Shown here: piece by piece, positions 8,558 to 17,255 of the stretch | How the letters are laid out: each line of letters begins with the position of its first letter | Position numbering within the stretch: position 1 is the first letter of the stretch | Assembly: GCF_025677645.1 (NCBI RefSeq) | Contig: NZ_CP106879.1 | Location: 2,728,001-2,792,000 of the forward strand | Reading direction: 5' to 3' | From: Curtobacterium poinsettiae | GTDB taxonomy: Bacteria > Actinomycetota > Actinomycetes > Actinomycetales > Microbacteriaceae | Length of the DNA stretch: 64,000 nucleotides | Translations under genes and position numbers: made by a program | The notes under the pieces: generated by a model | The model's input: the letters and a program-made list of their open reading frames with translations, nothing else | Told to the model about the DNA's origin: nothing | Databases searched by the model: none

Positions 8558-9943
8558 ATGGCGACCGACGACCACGGCTTCGCGACCGAGCAGGTACACG
8601 GCGGCTTCGTGCCCGACGCCGGGCACGGCGCCCGCGTCCCCGCGATCCACATGTCCTCCGGGTTCCTGTTCGACGACTTCGACCAGGCCCGCGACCGCTT
8701 CGCCGACACCGACGACGGCTACACCTACACGCGCCTCGGCAACCCCACGAACGCCGACGTCGAGCGTCGCGTGGCGCTGCTCGAACGCGGTGTCCAGGCG
8801 ATCCTGGTCGGCAGCGGCCAGGCGGCGGCGGCCGTGGCGTTCCTCGGTCTGCTGCAGGCCGGCGACCACGTCGTCAGCGCCCGGAGCATCTACGAGGGCA
8901 CCCGCGGGCTGCTGCTGCAGAACCTCGGACGGCTCGGCATCGAGGTCGACTTCGTCACCGACGCCCGCGACCTCGACGCCTGGGCCGCCGCGGTCCGACC
9001 GAACACGAAGGCGTTCTTCGCCGAGACCATCCCGAACCCGAAGAACGACGTCCTCGACATCACCGGCGTCGCGGAGACCGCGCACCGCGCCGGCGTCCCG
9101 CTGATCGTCGACAACACCCTCGCCACGCCGTACCTGGTGCGCCCGGTCGAGCACGGTGCCGACATCGTCGTGCACTCGGCGTCGAAGTTCCTGTCCGGGC
9201 ACGGAGCCGGACTCGGCGGCGTGGTCGTCGACGGCGGCCGGTTCGACTGGACCGCCGCCCCCGAGCGCTGGACGCACCTGACCAGCCCCGAACGGTCCCT
9301 CGGCGGCGAGAGCTACGTCGAGCGGTACGGCAACCGGGCGTTCGCCGTGTTCGCCCGCGACGTCGTCGCCGCACGCATCGGTCCGGCGCCGTCCCCGTTC
9401 AACGCGTTCCTGCTCCGGCAGGGCATCGAGACGCTGTCGCTGCGTGTGGAACGCCACTGCGCGAACGCGCTGGCCGTCGCGTCCTGGCTGGACCAGCAGC
9501 CGGAGGTGACAAGCGTCGACCACGCGGGCCTGGCCTCCAGTCCCTTCCACGACCTCGCCCGACGCTACCTGCCCCGCGGAGCAGGGTCCGTCTTCGCCTT
9601 CACGCTCGCCGGTGGCGAAGCCGCCGCGCGGGCGTTCATCGACGCCGTGCAGCTGTTCAGCCGGATGACACACCTGGGCGACGTCCGCTCGCTGATCCTG
9701 CACCCGGCGACCACCACGCACGCCGGCCGCACGCCGGAAGAGCGAGCCGAGCAGGGCATCGACGACGGCTTGATCCGCCTGTCGGTCGGCATCGAGGACG
9801 TCGCGGACCTGCTCCGCGACCTGGAACGCGGGCTCGCCGCGGTGCGGTCCGCAGACGCAGCCACCGGCCTGGAGGCGCGAGGAGCGTCGGACGCGCACCG
9901 CACGGCAGTCGGTGGGCAGGCCCTCGACCGGCAGGAGCGCTGA
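8558..9943 (+). CDS. metY: O-acetylhomoserine sulfhydrylase-like PLP enzyme
   Basis: This 461-aa protein belongs to the Cys/Met PLP-dependent transsulfuration family. Visible marks are YTYTRLGNPT near the N-terminus, the phosphate-binding region GSGQAAAAV, DNTLATPYLVRP, and the PLP-lysine motif VVHSASKFLSGHG. The length and overall pattern fit MetY (O-acetylhomoserine plus sulfide to homocysteine) better than the shorter MetB/MetC type. The ATG at 8558 follows GGAGGT by 5 bases. The stop directly abuts the ATG of the FMN monooxygenase, so the two are translationally linked. Together they suggest a sulfur-salvage unit in which the monooxygenase frees sulfite or another sulfur form, which is inference. 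Confidence 0.85.
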   Translation: MATDDHGFATEQVHGGFVPDAGHGARVPAIHMSSGFLFDDFDQARDRFADTDDGYTYTRLGNPTNADVERRVALLERGVQAILVGSGQAAAAVAFLGLLQAGDHVVSARSIYEGTRGLLLQNLGRLGIEVDFVTDARDLDAWAAAVRPNTKAFFAETIPNPKNDVLDITGVAETAHRAGVPLIVDNTLATPYLVRPVEHGADIVVHSASKFLSGHGAGLGGVVVDGGRFDWTAAPERWTHLTSPERSLGGESYVERYGNRAFAVFARDVVAARIGPAPSPFNAFLLRQGIETLSLRVERHCANALAVASWLDQQPEVTSVDHAGLASSPFHDLARRYLPRGAGSVFAFTLAGGEAAARAFIDAVQLFSRMTHLGDVRSLILHPATTTHAGRTPEERAEQGIDDGLIRLSVGIEDVADLLRDLERGLAAVRSADAATGLEARGASDAHRTAVGGQALDRQER

Positions 9944-11248
9944 ATGGCCGAGCTGCAGCACTTCGGGTACTTCTTCTCGCGCGGCTTCGGCCCGCAGGCG
10001 TGGGGACGGTCCGACTGGGACTGGGGGCACGACTGGACGAAACCGGACCTGTACCAGCAGTCCGTCCGGACGCTCGAGCAGGCCGGCATGGACCTGGTCA
10101 TCGCCGAGGACGCCGTCTCGCTCGGCTCCCCCGCGACCCTCGACCTGCGCATCCGGCAGGCGTACGGCGGCCCGAAGCACGACCCTCTGCTGCTCGCCCC
10201 GTACCTGTTCGCCGCCACCTCGCACATCGGCATCGCTCCGACCGTCAACGCGGGGATCACCCCGCCGTACCTGGCGGCCCGGCAGTTCGCGACCCTGGCG
10301 CACCTGTCCTCGGACCGGCTCGGGATCAACGTCGTCACCGACGTCGGCAGCGCACGGCACGCCGGCCTGCCGCCGCTGCCGCACGACCAGGCGTACGACC
10401 GCGCCGAGGAGTGGATCACCCTGCTCCGCCGGCTCTGGCACTCGTGGGGTGACGCGTACGTCGGCGCACCGGACTCCTGGCACTTCGCGGACGGCGACGC
10501 CCTGGACGCGTTCCATCACGAAGGCGCCCACTTCACCGCGGACGGTCCGCTCAACGCCCTGCCGCTGGCGTCGGACCCCGTGGTCGTCTCCCCCGGTGGC
10601 TCGGGTCGAGGGCTCGCGTTCGCTGGCACCCACTCGGACGTGCAGCTCGCGCTCGCGCCGCTGTCCGCCGACGCGGTGACGGACTACCGCGCCCGGGTGC
10701 TCGCGGCTGCGGAAGCCGCAGGGCGGTCGACCGCGGACCTGCGGATCCTGTTCGTGCTCAAGCCCGTGATCGTGTCCTCGCCGGAGGAGGCCGACCGCAT
10801 CGTCGCGGCATCCGAGCACCCCTCCGACGACGCGCTGCGTGCGGCGGCGATCGCGTGGTCGAGTGACTCCGAGACCGACCTGCTCGCGCTGGACCTGGAC
10901 GCACCGGTGCCCGACGGGACCTTCGGCGAGCACGTCTCGGCCGGCACGATCCGCGGGCTGCTCGGGGACACCCCGGACGCACCGCTGCGCGAGCTGCTCA
11001 CCCGCAAGGCGCGGCAGGGGCGGATCCGGTCACGCTCGGGTTTCGTGGGGACCGCCGATGAGTTCGCGGACTTCATCGAGGAGCTCGGCAGCGACGCCGA
11101 CAACGACGGCATCATCTTCTCGGGCGACCTGCACCCGGCGCAGATCCACCGGATGCTCGGCGACCTGGTGCCCGTGCTCCGGCGCCGTGGGCTCCTGCGA
11201 CGGGAGTACGGCGCCGGAGGGATCCGGGCGAACCTGTTCGACTTCTAG
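9944..11248 (+). CDS. LLM-class FMN-dependent monooxygenase (NtaA/SnaA/DszA type)
   Basis: This 434-aa protein is a luciferase-like flavin monooxygenase of the NtaA/SnaA/DszA/SsuD branch. It shows the early EDAVSLGSPA segment, PYLFAATSHIGIAPTVN (the strand before the FMN site) and LGINVVTDVGSARHAG, typical of FMN-binding in this branch. It begins immediately after the MetY-like stop, so the pair is almost certainly one operon. Members need reduced FMN from a partner reductase, which is not encoded here. Substrates across the family include nitrilotriacetate, sulfonates and dibenzothiophene sulfone. With a sulfhydrylase next door, an organosulfur substrate is plausible but not shown. Confidence 0.82.
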   Translation: MAELQHFGYFFSRGFGPQAWGRSDWDWGHDWTKPDLYQQSVRTLEQAGMDLVIAEDAVSLGSPATLDLRIRQAYGGPKHDPLLLAPYLFAATSHIGIAPTVNAGITPPYLAARQFATLAHLSSDRLGINVVTDVGSARHAGLPPLPHDQAYDRAEEWITLLRRLWHSWGDAYVGAPDSWHFADGDALDAFHHEGAHFTADGPLNALPLASDPVVVSPGGSGRGLAFAGTHSDVQLALAPLSADAVTDYRARVLAAAEAAGRSTADLRILFVLKPVIVSSPEEADRIVAASEHPSDDALRAAAIAWSSDSETDLLALDLDAPVPDGTFGEHVSAGTIRGLLGDTPDAPLRELLTRKARQGRIRSRSGFVGTADEFADFIEELGSDADNDGIIFSGDLHPAQIHRMLGDLVPVLRRRGLLRREYGAGGIRANLFDF

Positions 11249-11263
11249 CGGGGCGGCTGCGAG

Positions 11264-12094
11264 CTACTGCTTCTTGGACTTCTTGGAATCGTCCTGCTTC
11301 TTGGACTTCTTCTTGAGGTCGTCCTGCTTCTTGGACTTCTTCTTGACGTCGTCCTTCTTCTTGGACTTCTTCTCGTCGTCGTCCTTCTTGGACTTCTTCT
11401 TGGACTTCTTCTTCTCGTCGTCCTGCTTCTTCGACTTCGCCTTGCTCGCACCCGCCGGCAGCGGCAGGACGGCCGACACGGCCTCCGGCGACTCCACCCC
11501 GTCGATCGGCTCGACGACCACTGCCGAGCCGGTGTCCAGCTCGACGTCGACCGCGTGCTCCTCGAGCACCGGTGCCAGGGCATCGGCGACCCGCTCGACC
11601 GACAGGACCGCGTCCGCCTCGGCCAGTCGGAGCAACGCCTGCGCGGTCCGCACCCGGGTGGTCGTCTTGCGCTCGAGGACGTCGGACCGCGCCCCTTGAA
11701 GGAACGTGCGCAGCGCGCGTTCCACGGTGGAACGCCCGCGCGGGGCAGCGCGGTCGAGCCGATCGAGTTCCCCGGCGACGCCGGAGACGTCGTCGGCGAC
11801 GTGCTCGTGGCGGACCGACTCGATGAGCGCGGCGATGGCGGCCGCGGCACGTTCGACCCCGGCGGAGCGCTGGTCGAGCACGACGAGCATCTCGACCACC
11901 GAGCCGTACGTCACGGTCTCGAGCCGCACCGGTTCGGCACCACGACCGCGCACGACCAGGCGGGTGTCGGGGTTCGGCAGCCATGTGGCGAGGGCGGCGA
12001 CCGTGGCGACGGAGCCGACGATCCGCTCGTACTCGCTGAGCACCACTCGTTCCTGCTCCCGCAGACGGACACGGATCGCGATCTCCTGCACCAC
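11264..12094 (-). CDS. Unknown protein with lysine-rich repeat tail
   Basis: I do not recognise this 276-aa protein. Residues 1-205 are mixed alpha/beta with a helical region of low hydrophobicity. The last 70 residues are a tandem array of about ten residues per unit with the pattern KKKSKKQDD. Such Lys/Asp tails bind nucleic acid or polyanions in other proteins, which is only suggestive here. The start is taken as GTG 12094 (VVQEIAIRV) because GAGAGG lies 8 bases before it; a longer reading back to 12298 would run into the tmRNA gene. It is convergent with the monooxygenase and has no membrane segment or signal peptide. Confidence 0.65.
   Translation of the reverse strand: MVQEIAIRVRLREQERVVLSEYERIVGSVATVAALATWLPNPDTRLVVRGRGAEPVRLETVTYGSVVEMLVVLDQRSAGVERAAAAIAALIESVRHEHVADDVSGVAGELDRLDRAAPRGRSTVERALRTFLQGARSDVLERKTTTRVRTAQALLRLAEADAVLSVERVADALAPVLEEHAVDVELDTGSAVVVEPIDGVESPEAVSAVLPLPAGASKAKSKKQDDEKKKSKKKSKKDDDEKKSKKKDDVKKKSKKQDDLKKKSKKQDDSKKSKKQ
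11271..11450 (-). repeat. Coding minisatellite for KKKSKKQDD-type units
   Basis: Tandem imperfect units of about 27-30 bases, rich in CTTCTTGGACTTCTTCTT on the plus strand, encode the lysine-rich tail. Units differ by one or two codons (Q/D/V/L substitutions), so copy number could change by slippage or recombination. Confidence 0.8.
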
Positions 12095-12177
12095 GTGCTG
12101 ACCTCTCGTTCGGGTTCGACGCGAGCGTGTTCTGCGCGCCTGTTCCGGAGCGTAGTCCTCGGACGTGGCGGAACAGC

Positions 12178-12218
12178 GAACGCCCCGGCACTGTCCAGGG
12201 GACGGTGCCGGGGCGTTC
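12178..12218 (-). terminator. tmRNA terminator hairpin
   Basis: A 14-bp perfect stem (GAACGCCCCGGCAC at 12178-12191 pairing with 12205-12218) with a 13-nt loop, about 40 bases beyond the tmRNA 3' end. There is no clear T-run. It overlaps the upstream flank of the Lys-tail gene. Confidence 0.65.
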
Positions 12219-12256
12219 AGGTGGCGCAGCATGACAGCGGCTCGTCGTCCGGCGAA

Positions 12257-12633
12257 TGGTGGAGATGGGGGGAATCGAACCCCCGTCCATCGCTGCAATT
12301 CGACGTCTTCTACGGGCGTATCCGGATGGTTCGTTCTGCTCGGCCCCGTCCTTTGCTACCGGCTTCTAGGACGACGGGCCCAGTCTCAGTGCAAGTCCCG
12401 CACGGCCCTGAGGCGCAACCGTGCAGCAAGTCCTCTGGATGACGCCGGGATCAGGTTAGAAGACGGTCACCTGGCCGACGGACTTCATGTGCTGGGCTGC
12501 TTACGCAGCGAGAGCGAAGTCAGTGCGCTTGGAATTGGCACTTGTTGTTTTCCACGGATCGTTAACGAGATAACCGTGGGTCCTCGGCCCGCTTCCCGTC
12601 GGCACACAGGCAATGTCGAAACCGATCATCCCC
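12257..12633 (-). ncRNA. ssrA: Transfer-messenger RNA (tmRNA)
   Basis: This tmRNA rescues stalled ribosomes together with SmpB, encoded next to it. On the minus strand the 5' end GGGGATG (12633 leftward) pairs with CATCTCC just before the encoded 3' ACCA, forming the tRNA-like acceptor stem. The T arm GGGGGTTCGATTCCCCC is intact. The resume reading frame at 12539-12501 encodes ANSKRTDFALAA followed by TAA, a typical actinobacterial degradation tag ending in ALAA. Length is 377 nt. The order prfB-ftsE-ftsX-smpB-ssrA is conserved in related actinobacteria. Confidence 0.97.
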
Positions 12634-12702
12634 ATGCGGGCCGGACGTGCGAGCCGCTGTCACGCTGTTCAGTTGCCAATGCTCCTGTCGGAGCAGTCCC
12701 TC

Positions 12703-12708
12703 AGTCTA
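12703..12708 (-). promoter_or_regulatory. Probable -10 box of the ssrA promoter
   Basis: TAGACT on the minus strand lies about 70 bases upstream of the mature tmRNA 5' end. This would give a precursor with a leader of some 60 nt, to be trimmed by RNase P. No clear -35 is visible. Confidence 0.45.
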
Positions 12709-12728
12709 GCCGAGGAGGCGCATCGGCG

Positions 12729-13205
12729 CTACTCGCCGACGCGGTTCCGGGTGCGCATGGCCCGCTCGGCCTCACGCTTGTCGGTCTTCTCGCGCAGGGC
12801 CTGACGCTTGTCGAACTCGCGCTTGCCCTTCGCCACGGCGATCTCGATCTTGGCGCGACCGTCGTGGAAGTAGATCTGCAGCGGCACGAGGGTGTAGCCG
12901 CCCTGGGCAGTCTTGTGCGAGATCTTCACGATCTGCTGCTTGTGCAGGAGCAGCTTGCGCTTCCGTCGGGGCGAGTGGTTGTTCCACGTGCCCTCGGTGT
13001 ACTCCGGGATGTGTACGGCGTCGATCCACGCTTCGCCACCGTCGATGTAGGCGTACCCGTCGACCAGGGACGCGCGCCCCATCCGCAGCGACTTCACCTC
13101 GGTGCCGGACAGGACCATGCCCGCTTCGTACGTGTCCTCGATGAGGTAGTCGTGCCGGGCGCGACGGTTCGTCGCGACGATCTTCTCCCCGCGTTCCTTC
13201 GCCAT
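12729..13205 (-). CDS. smpB: tmRNA-binding protein SmpB
   Basis: SmpB (158 aa) carries tmRNA to stalled ribosomes. The sequence shows the family core: N-terminal [51 protein letters not shown] and the C-terminal basic tail ([15 protein letters not shown]) that folds in the decoding centre. Length is typical. The ATG at 13205 is followed by AKERGEK. The ssrA gene lies immediately downstream, which supports the function. A hairpin at 13281-13320 separates it from ftsX, so it is probably transcribed on its own. Confidence 0.97.
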   Translation of the reverse strand: MAKERGEKIVATNRRARHDYLIEDTYEAGMVLSGTEVKSLRMGRASLVDGYAYIDGGEAWIDAVHIPEYTEGTWNNHSPRRKRKLLLHKQQIVKISHKTAQGGYTLVPLQIYFHDGRAKIEIAVAKGKREFDKRQALREKTDKREAERAMRTRNRVGE

Positions 13206-13280
13206 GACGACTCCTCTCGATGGTGACCGGTGCAGTGCGCTGCACGGGTGGTTCCGCGCAGCCCCACAGACTACTCAACA

Positions 13281-13320
13281 CGAAGCGGGCGGCGCACCTT
13301 CCCGGCGCGCCGCCCGTTCG
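13281..13320 (-). terminator. Terminator of the ftsE-ftsX operon
   Basis: CGGGCGGCGC (13286-13295) pairs perfectly with 13307-13316, and the flanking CGAA/TTCG extend the stem. It lies 16 bases past the ftsX stop. Confidence 0.65.
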
Positions 13321-13335
13321 CGGATGCTGGCTGCG

Positions 13336-14250
13336 TCAGACCTTCAGGTACCGGCGGATGGCGATCGACGCCGACGCCGCGGCGAGGAGCACCCCGATCA
13401 CGATCACCGCCGGGACCACGATGGCCGCGTCGCCCATGCCGATGAACGCCGTGCCGGTGAAGCGCTCCGCCAGGAAGTTCCGGACGAAGAACCAGACCAC
13501 GGCGGTGATCGCGCCTCCGGCCAGGACGGCTCCGATGGCGGCGGCGATCACCCCCTCGAGCACGAACGGTGTCTGGATGAACCGGTTCGACGCACCGACG
13601 AGCCGCATGATGCCGAGCTCTCGCCGTCGACTGAACGCCGACAGGCGGATCGTCGTCGCGATGAGCAGCACCGCCGCCACGAGCATGAGCGCCGCGATGC
13701 CGATCGCCGTGTACGACGAGGCGTTGAGCAGGTTGAAGATCGGCTGCAGGTACCCGCGTTGATCGACGACGCTCTGCACGCCGGCGACCTTCGACAGGCT
13801 CTCGACCAGGACGTCGGCCTGCGAGGGGTTCTTCAGGTTCACCCAGAAGGTCTCGTTCAGGTACTCCGGCTTGACGAACTCCGTCGCCGCCGAGTCCTTG
13901 AACTGCTCCTTGAAGCGGGTGAATGCCTGGTCCTGGTTCTCGTAGTAGGTCTTCTCGATGTACGGCTTGAGCGTCGACGAGTCGAGCTGCGCCTGGACCT
14001 GCTCGCGCTGGTCCGCGGTGGCCTTCGCGCCGGTGCAGTTGCCCGTGGTGTCGGTGTCGGTGCACAGGTAGACGGCGACCTGCGCCCGGTCGTACCAGTA
14101 CCCCTTCATCTGGTTGATCTGCATCTGGAGCAGGATCGCCGTACCGACGAAGGTCAGGGAGATGAAGGTCACGAGGACGACGGAGACGACCATCGACGCA
14201 TTGCGCCGCAGGCCCGAGCCGACCTCGGACATGACGAGCCCGAGCCTCAT
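13336..14250 (-). CDS. ftsX: Cell-division permease FtsX
   Basis: FtsX (304 aa) is the membrane half of the FtsEX complex, which transmits ATP hydrolysis to peptidoglycan hydrolases at the septum. It has the expected form: one N-terminal helix ([20 protein letters not shown]), a large extracellular domain (about residues 45-175) and three C-terminal helices. [14 protein letters not shown] between helices 2 and 3 is the FtsX/MacB family signature. The extracellular domain contains two Cys ([10 protein letters not shown]) that could form a disulfide. It overlaps ftsE by 4 bases, so translation is coupled. Confidence 0.95.
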   Translation of the reverse strand: MRLGLVMSEVGSGLRRNASMVVSVVLVTFISLTFVGTAILLQMQINQMKGYWYDRAQVAVYLCTDTDTTGNCTGAKATADQREQVQAQLDSSTLKPYIEKTYYENQDQAFTRFKEQFKDSAATEFVKPEYLNETFWVNLKNPSQADVLVESLSKVAGVQSVVDQRGYLQPIFNLLNASSYTAIGIAALMLVAAVLLIATTIRLSAFSRRRELGIMRLVGASNRFIQTPFVLEGVIAAAIGAVLAGGAITAVVWFFVRNFLAERFTGTAFIGMGDAAIVVPAVIVIGVLLAAASASIAIRRYLKV

Positions 14251-15002
14251 CGGATGAGCCCCGGGATCGTCTGGATGCCGGTGGTGTTGGACACGGTGCC
14301 TCGCTGGATCGGGACGGCCTGGGTCTGGTAGCCGCCGGACTGTTCGTCGCGCAGGACGGTGCCGTTCGAGAGCTCGATGACCCGACGCTGCATCTGGTTC
14401 ACGATGCTGGCGTCGTGGGTCGCCATCAGCACGGTGGTGCCTCCCTGGTTGATGCGTTCGAGGAGCGCCATGATGCCGGCGGACGTGGTGGGGTCCAGGT
14501 TCCCGGTGGGCTCGTCGGCCAGCAGGATCGCCGGCTTGTTCACGACGGCGCGGGCGATGGCCACGCGCTGCTGCTCACCACCGGAGAGTTCGTGCGGCAT
14601 GCGGGTGGCCTTGCCGGCGAGACCGACGAGCTTCAGCACGTCGGTCACGGCCTCACTGATGAAGCCCTTGCTCTTGCCGATCACCTGCAGCGAGAACGCC
14701 ACGTTGTCGAACACGTTCTTGTTCGGCAGCAGACGGAAGTCCTGGAAGACCACGCCGAGGTTCCGGCGGAAGTAGGGGACCTTCCGCGATGCCAGGGACC
14801 CGAGGCGCTGCCCGAGCACGTGGATCTGCCCGCTGGTGGGCTTCTCCTCCTTGAGCACGAGGCGCAGGAAGCTGGACTTGCCGGAACCGGACGCGCCCAC
14901 GAGGAACACGAACTCGCCCTTGAGGATCTCGAGGGTGAGGTTGTCGAGCGCCGGACTCGGGTTGCCCGAGTAGACCTTGGTGACCTGGTCGAATTTGATC
15001 AT
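14247..15002 (-). CDS. ftsE: Cell-division ATP-binding protein FtsE
   Basis: FtsE (251 aa) is the ABC ATPase partner of FtsX. Walker A is GASGSGKSS, the Q-loop is VFQDFRLLP, the signature is LSGGEQQR and Walker B is [12 protein letters not shown], followed by the ATHD switch. The segment after the ATPase core (from about residue 225) is longer than in E. coli FtsE and is rich in Gln/Thr/Gly. A TACCCT -10-like hexamer lies 9 bases before the ATG at 15002, so the operon may have its own promoter with a very short leader, although prfB lies just upstream in the same direction. Confidence 0.96.
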   Translation of the reverse strand: MIKFDQVTKVYSGNPSPALDNLTLEILKGEFVFLVGASGSGKSSFLRLVLKEEKPTSGQIHVLGQRLGSLASRKVPYFRRNLGVVFQDFRLLPNKNVFDNVAFSLQVIGKSKGFISEAVTDVLKLVGLAGKATRMPHELSGGEQQRVAIARAVVNKPAILLADEPTGNLDPTTSAGIMALLERINQGGTTVLMATHDASIVNQMQRRVIELSNGTVLRDEQSGGYQTQAVPIQRGTVSNTTGIQTIPGLIR

Positions 15003-15063
15003 GACCGGATCAGGGTAGGTCGCCCCGCTCGGAAAGCAAGCGAGGCGCGCGGCTCACGAACCC

Positions 15064-16173
15064 CTACTCGGCGGCGGATTGCTTGCGCCAGCGGATGCCC
15101 GCGTTGATGAAGCCGTCCAGATCGCCGTCGAACACGGCTGAGGGGTTGTTCACCTCGTGCTCCGTCCGGAGGTCCTTGACCATCTGGTACGGCGCCAGGA
15201 CGTAGGAGCGGATCTGGTCACCCCAGCTCGCCGTGATGTTGCCGGCGAGTTCCTTCTTCTTCGCGTTCTCCTCTTCCTTCTTGAGGAGGAGCAGGCGTGA
15301 CTGCAGCACGCGCATGGCGGCCGCACGGTTCTGGATCTGCGACTTCTCGTTCTGCATCGAGACGACGGTGCCGGTCGGGATGTGCGTCAGGCGCACCGCG
15401 GAATCGGTCGTGTTGACGGACTGCCCGCCGGGGCCCGACGAGCGGAACACGTCGACGCGGATGTCGTTCTCGGGGATGTCGATGACCGCGGTCTCCGGCA
15501 TGAGCGGGATGACTTCGACCGCGGCAAAGGACGTCTGGCGCTTGCCCGCGGCACCGAACGGCGACATCCGCACCAGGCGGTGGGTGCCGGCCTCGACCGA
15601 CAGCGTGCCGAACGCGTGCGGGGCGTCGATCTCGAACGTCGCGGACTTGATGCCCGCTTCTTCGGCGTACGAGGTGTCCATCACGGTGGTCTTGTAGCCG
15701 TGCTGTTCGGCGTACCGGAGGTACATGCGGAGGAGCATCTCGGCGAAGTCCGCCGCGTCGACGCCGCCGGCGCCGGCCCGGATCGTGATGACCGCCGGAC
15801 GGTCGTCGTACTCGCCGTCGAGGAGCGTCTGCACCTCGAAGTCGCCGATCATCTTCTGAATCGCCTTGAGCTCGGCGAGCGCTTCGTCGGCGGACTCCTG
15901 GTCGTCGCCCTCGTTCGCCATCTCGACCAGCACCTCGAGGTCGTCGATGCGCTGCTCGGTGTCGGTGATCTTCTTCAGCTCCGACTGGCGGTGCGAGAGC
16001 GCGCTCGTCACCTGCTGCGCGTGGTCGACGTCGTCCCAGAGGTCCTGGGCCCCGGCCTGCTCGCTGAGGTCGGCGATCTCACGCTGCAGGCGGTCGACGT
16101 CGACCACCGAGCGGATGTTGCCGAAGGTCTCGCGAAGGGCGGAGAGCTGCTCGGTGAAGTCCAGTTCGACCAT
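15064..16173 (-). CDS. prfB: Peptide chain release factor 2
   Basis: RF2 (369 aa) ends translation at UGA and UAA. The SPF tripeptide for stop-codon recognition is seen in [11 protein letters not shown] and the GGQ peptidyl-transfer motif in [20 protein letters not shown]. The frame is continuous, so the programmed +1 frameshift that controls prfB in many bacteria is absent. ATG 16173 (MVELDF) is preferred over ATG 16179 because a TAGGAT hexamer (16182-16187) would place the transcript start after the upstream ATG, giving an almost leaderless mRNA. The N-terminal helical bundle carries the usual coiled region. Confidence 0.95.
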   Translation of the reverse strand: MVELDFTEQLSALRETFGNIRSVVDVDRLQREIADLSEQAGAQDLWDDVDHAQQVTSALSHRQSELKKITDTEQRIDDLEVLVEMANEGDDQESADEALAELKAIQKMIGDFEVQTLLDGEYDDRPAVITIRAGAGGVDAADFAEMLLRMYLRYAEQHGYKTTVMDTSYAEEAGIKSATFEIDAPHAFGTLSVEAGTHRLVRMSPFGAAGKRQTSFAAVEVIPLMPETAVIDIPENDIRVDVFRSSGPGGQSVNTTDSAVRLTHIPTGTVVSMQNEKSQIQNRAAAMRVLQSRLLLLKKEEENAKKKELAGNITASWGDQIRSYVLAPYQMVKDLRTEHEVNNPSAVFDGDLDGFINAGIRWRKQSAAE

Positions 16174-16302
16174 GGTCATCGATCCTACCGGCGCGAGTCC
16201 GACTCGGCCGACCGGGAGGCCCGGTGTGGGTCCGCCCCGCTGGTCACGGTCCCTCTCCGCGTGCCTCGCACCCCGCCCCGGCCCCGGGTGAGCGGCGCTT
16301 CG

Positions 16303-16815
16303 TCATCCGGGCCTGCGGTGCGACCTGGCGATCGCGTACCGTCGCAGCCGCACGCCCCCGCGGCGCTCGGTCGACAACAGGACGGCGTCGTAGTGCTCCA
16401 ACACTCCGATGGAGCCGTCGTCGTCATCGCGGCAGACGGCGACCACCGGGTCGATCCCGACGCGCGAGGCGTGCGCGAGCACCTGGCCCAGCGCCCACGT
16501 CGCCACGCCCCGGCCCCTCGCCGACGGGCGGATCCCGTACCCGACGTGGCCGAATCGCTGCACGCCGGCCGCGTCTCCCGGGGCCCGGAGCGCGATCCCG
16601 CCCAGGACGCGGCCGTCCTCGACGATCCACCAGAGCGCCCCGGGTCTGGCGTGCAGTCGGCCCACCCAGGCGCGGAAGCCGTCCTCGTCGCCGACGTCGT
16701 CGTGGGCGGTGATCCCGAAACCGTCCTCGTGCACGCCCGACCCCCACTCGGCATGCGCTTCGGCCCATGCCTCGTACAACGCCGTCTGCGGTCTCACCAA
16801 CTCGAGCATGTCCAA
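16303..16815 (-). CDS. GNAT-family N-acetyltransferase
   Basis: This 170-aa protein has the GNAT fold pattern. [16 protein letters not shown] gives the central strands and [19 protein letters not shown] holds the acetyl-CoA pyrophosphate loop (R-G-R-G-V-A). A final [14 protein letters not shown] segment matches strand 6. GNAT enzymes move an acetyl group from acetyl-CoA to an amine; the substrate here is unknown. It is a single gene, divergent from the small membrane protein at 16914. Confidence 0.8.
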   Translation of the reverse strand: MDMLELVRPQTALYEAWAEAHAEWGSGVHEDGFGITAHDDVGDEDGFRAWVGRLHARPGALWWIVEDGRVLGGIALRAPGDAAGVQRFGHVGYGIRPSARGRGVATWALGQVLAHASRVGIDPVVAVCRDDDDGSIGVLEHYDAVLLSTERRGGVRLRRYAIARSHRRPG

Positions 16816-16913
16816 GTATCACAACGATGCGGGTCGGCCACGAGCCCCCGGTGGACATCGCGTCGGTTGCTTTGACTGCGTCGCGAGAGGCGCTGCCGAG
16901 CTACCATCGCGCG

Positions 16914-17219
16914 GTGGCTGGAACAGGTCTGCTCGCAGCGAGCATCGCGGTGTTGATGGGCACCGTCGCGATCTTCGTGTGGCGTGTACGGGACCCGATC
17001 TGGGTGCGTGACGCTCGGCTCACTCAGAACGCCAGTCCCGTGTCCAGTCTGCTCATGCTCGTCTTCGGTGCGCTCGTGACAGCCCTCGTCCTCGCCCTCG
17101 GGGTCTTCTGGATCGCAACCGGGCACACCGTCGTCGGGTGGGCGATGGTCTGTCTCGCTGCGACCGCCCTCTCGCACGTCTCGGTCGGCGCCTGGATCCG
17201 ACGGCGGCCGCTTCCGTAG
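16914..17219 (+). CDS. Small membrane protein, leaderless-type start
   Basis: This 101-aa protein is not recognised. It has an N-terminal helix (LLAASIAVLMGTVAIFVW), a short charged loop (RVRDPIWVRDARLTQN), then two helices (about 45-70 and 73-93) and a basic end. The GTG at 16914 is chosen because TACCAT at 16902-16907 lies six bases before it, which fits a leaderless transcript and a start where hydrophobicity begins. An upstream ATG at 16827 in the same frame would add a non-hydrophobic 29-residue stretch overlapping the promoter. A DUF-type inner-membrane protein is the best description. Confidence 0.6.
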   Translation: MAGTGLLAASIAVLMGTVAIFVWRVRDPIWVRDARLTQNASPVSSLLMLVFGALVTALVLALGVFWIATGHTVVGWAMVCLAATALSHVSVGAWIRRRPLP

Positions 17220-17255
17220 GCCGGTGGTCGAGCAGAGGATGCCCGGGGTCGACCA

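Noticed and set aside
8528..10933. An 801-aa minus-strand frame opposite MetY and the monooxygenase
   Set aside because: Same GC-shadow effect; the plus-strand proteins have complete PLP and FMN enzyme motifs.
15064..16173. Programmed frameshift in prfB
   Set aside because: The reading frame is continuous from start to GGQ and stop, with no internal UGA near codon 25.
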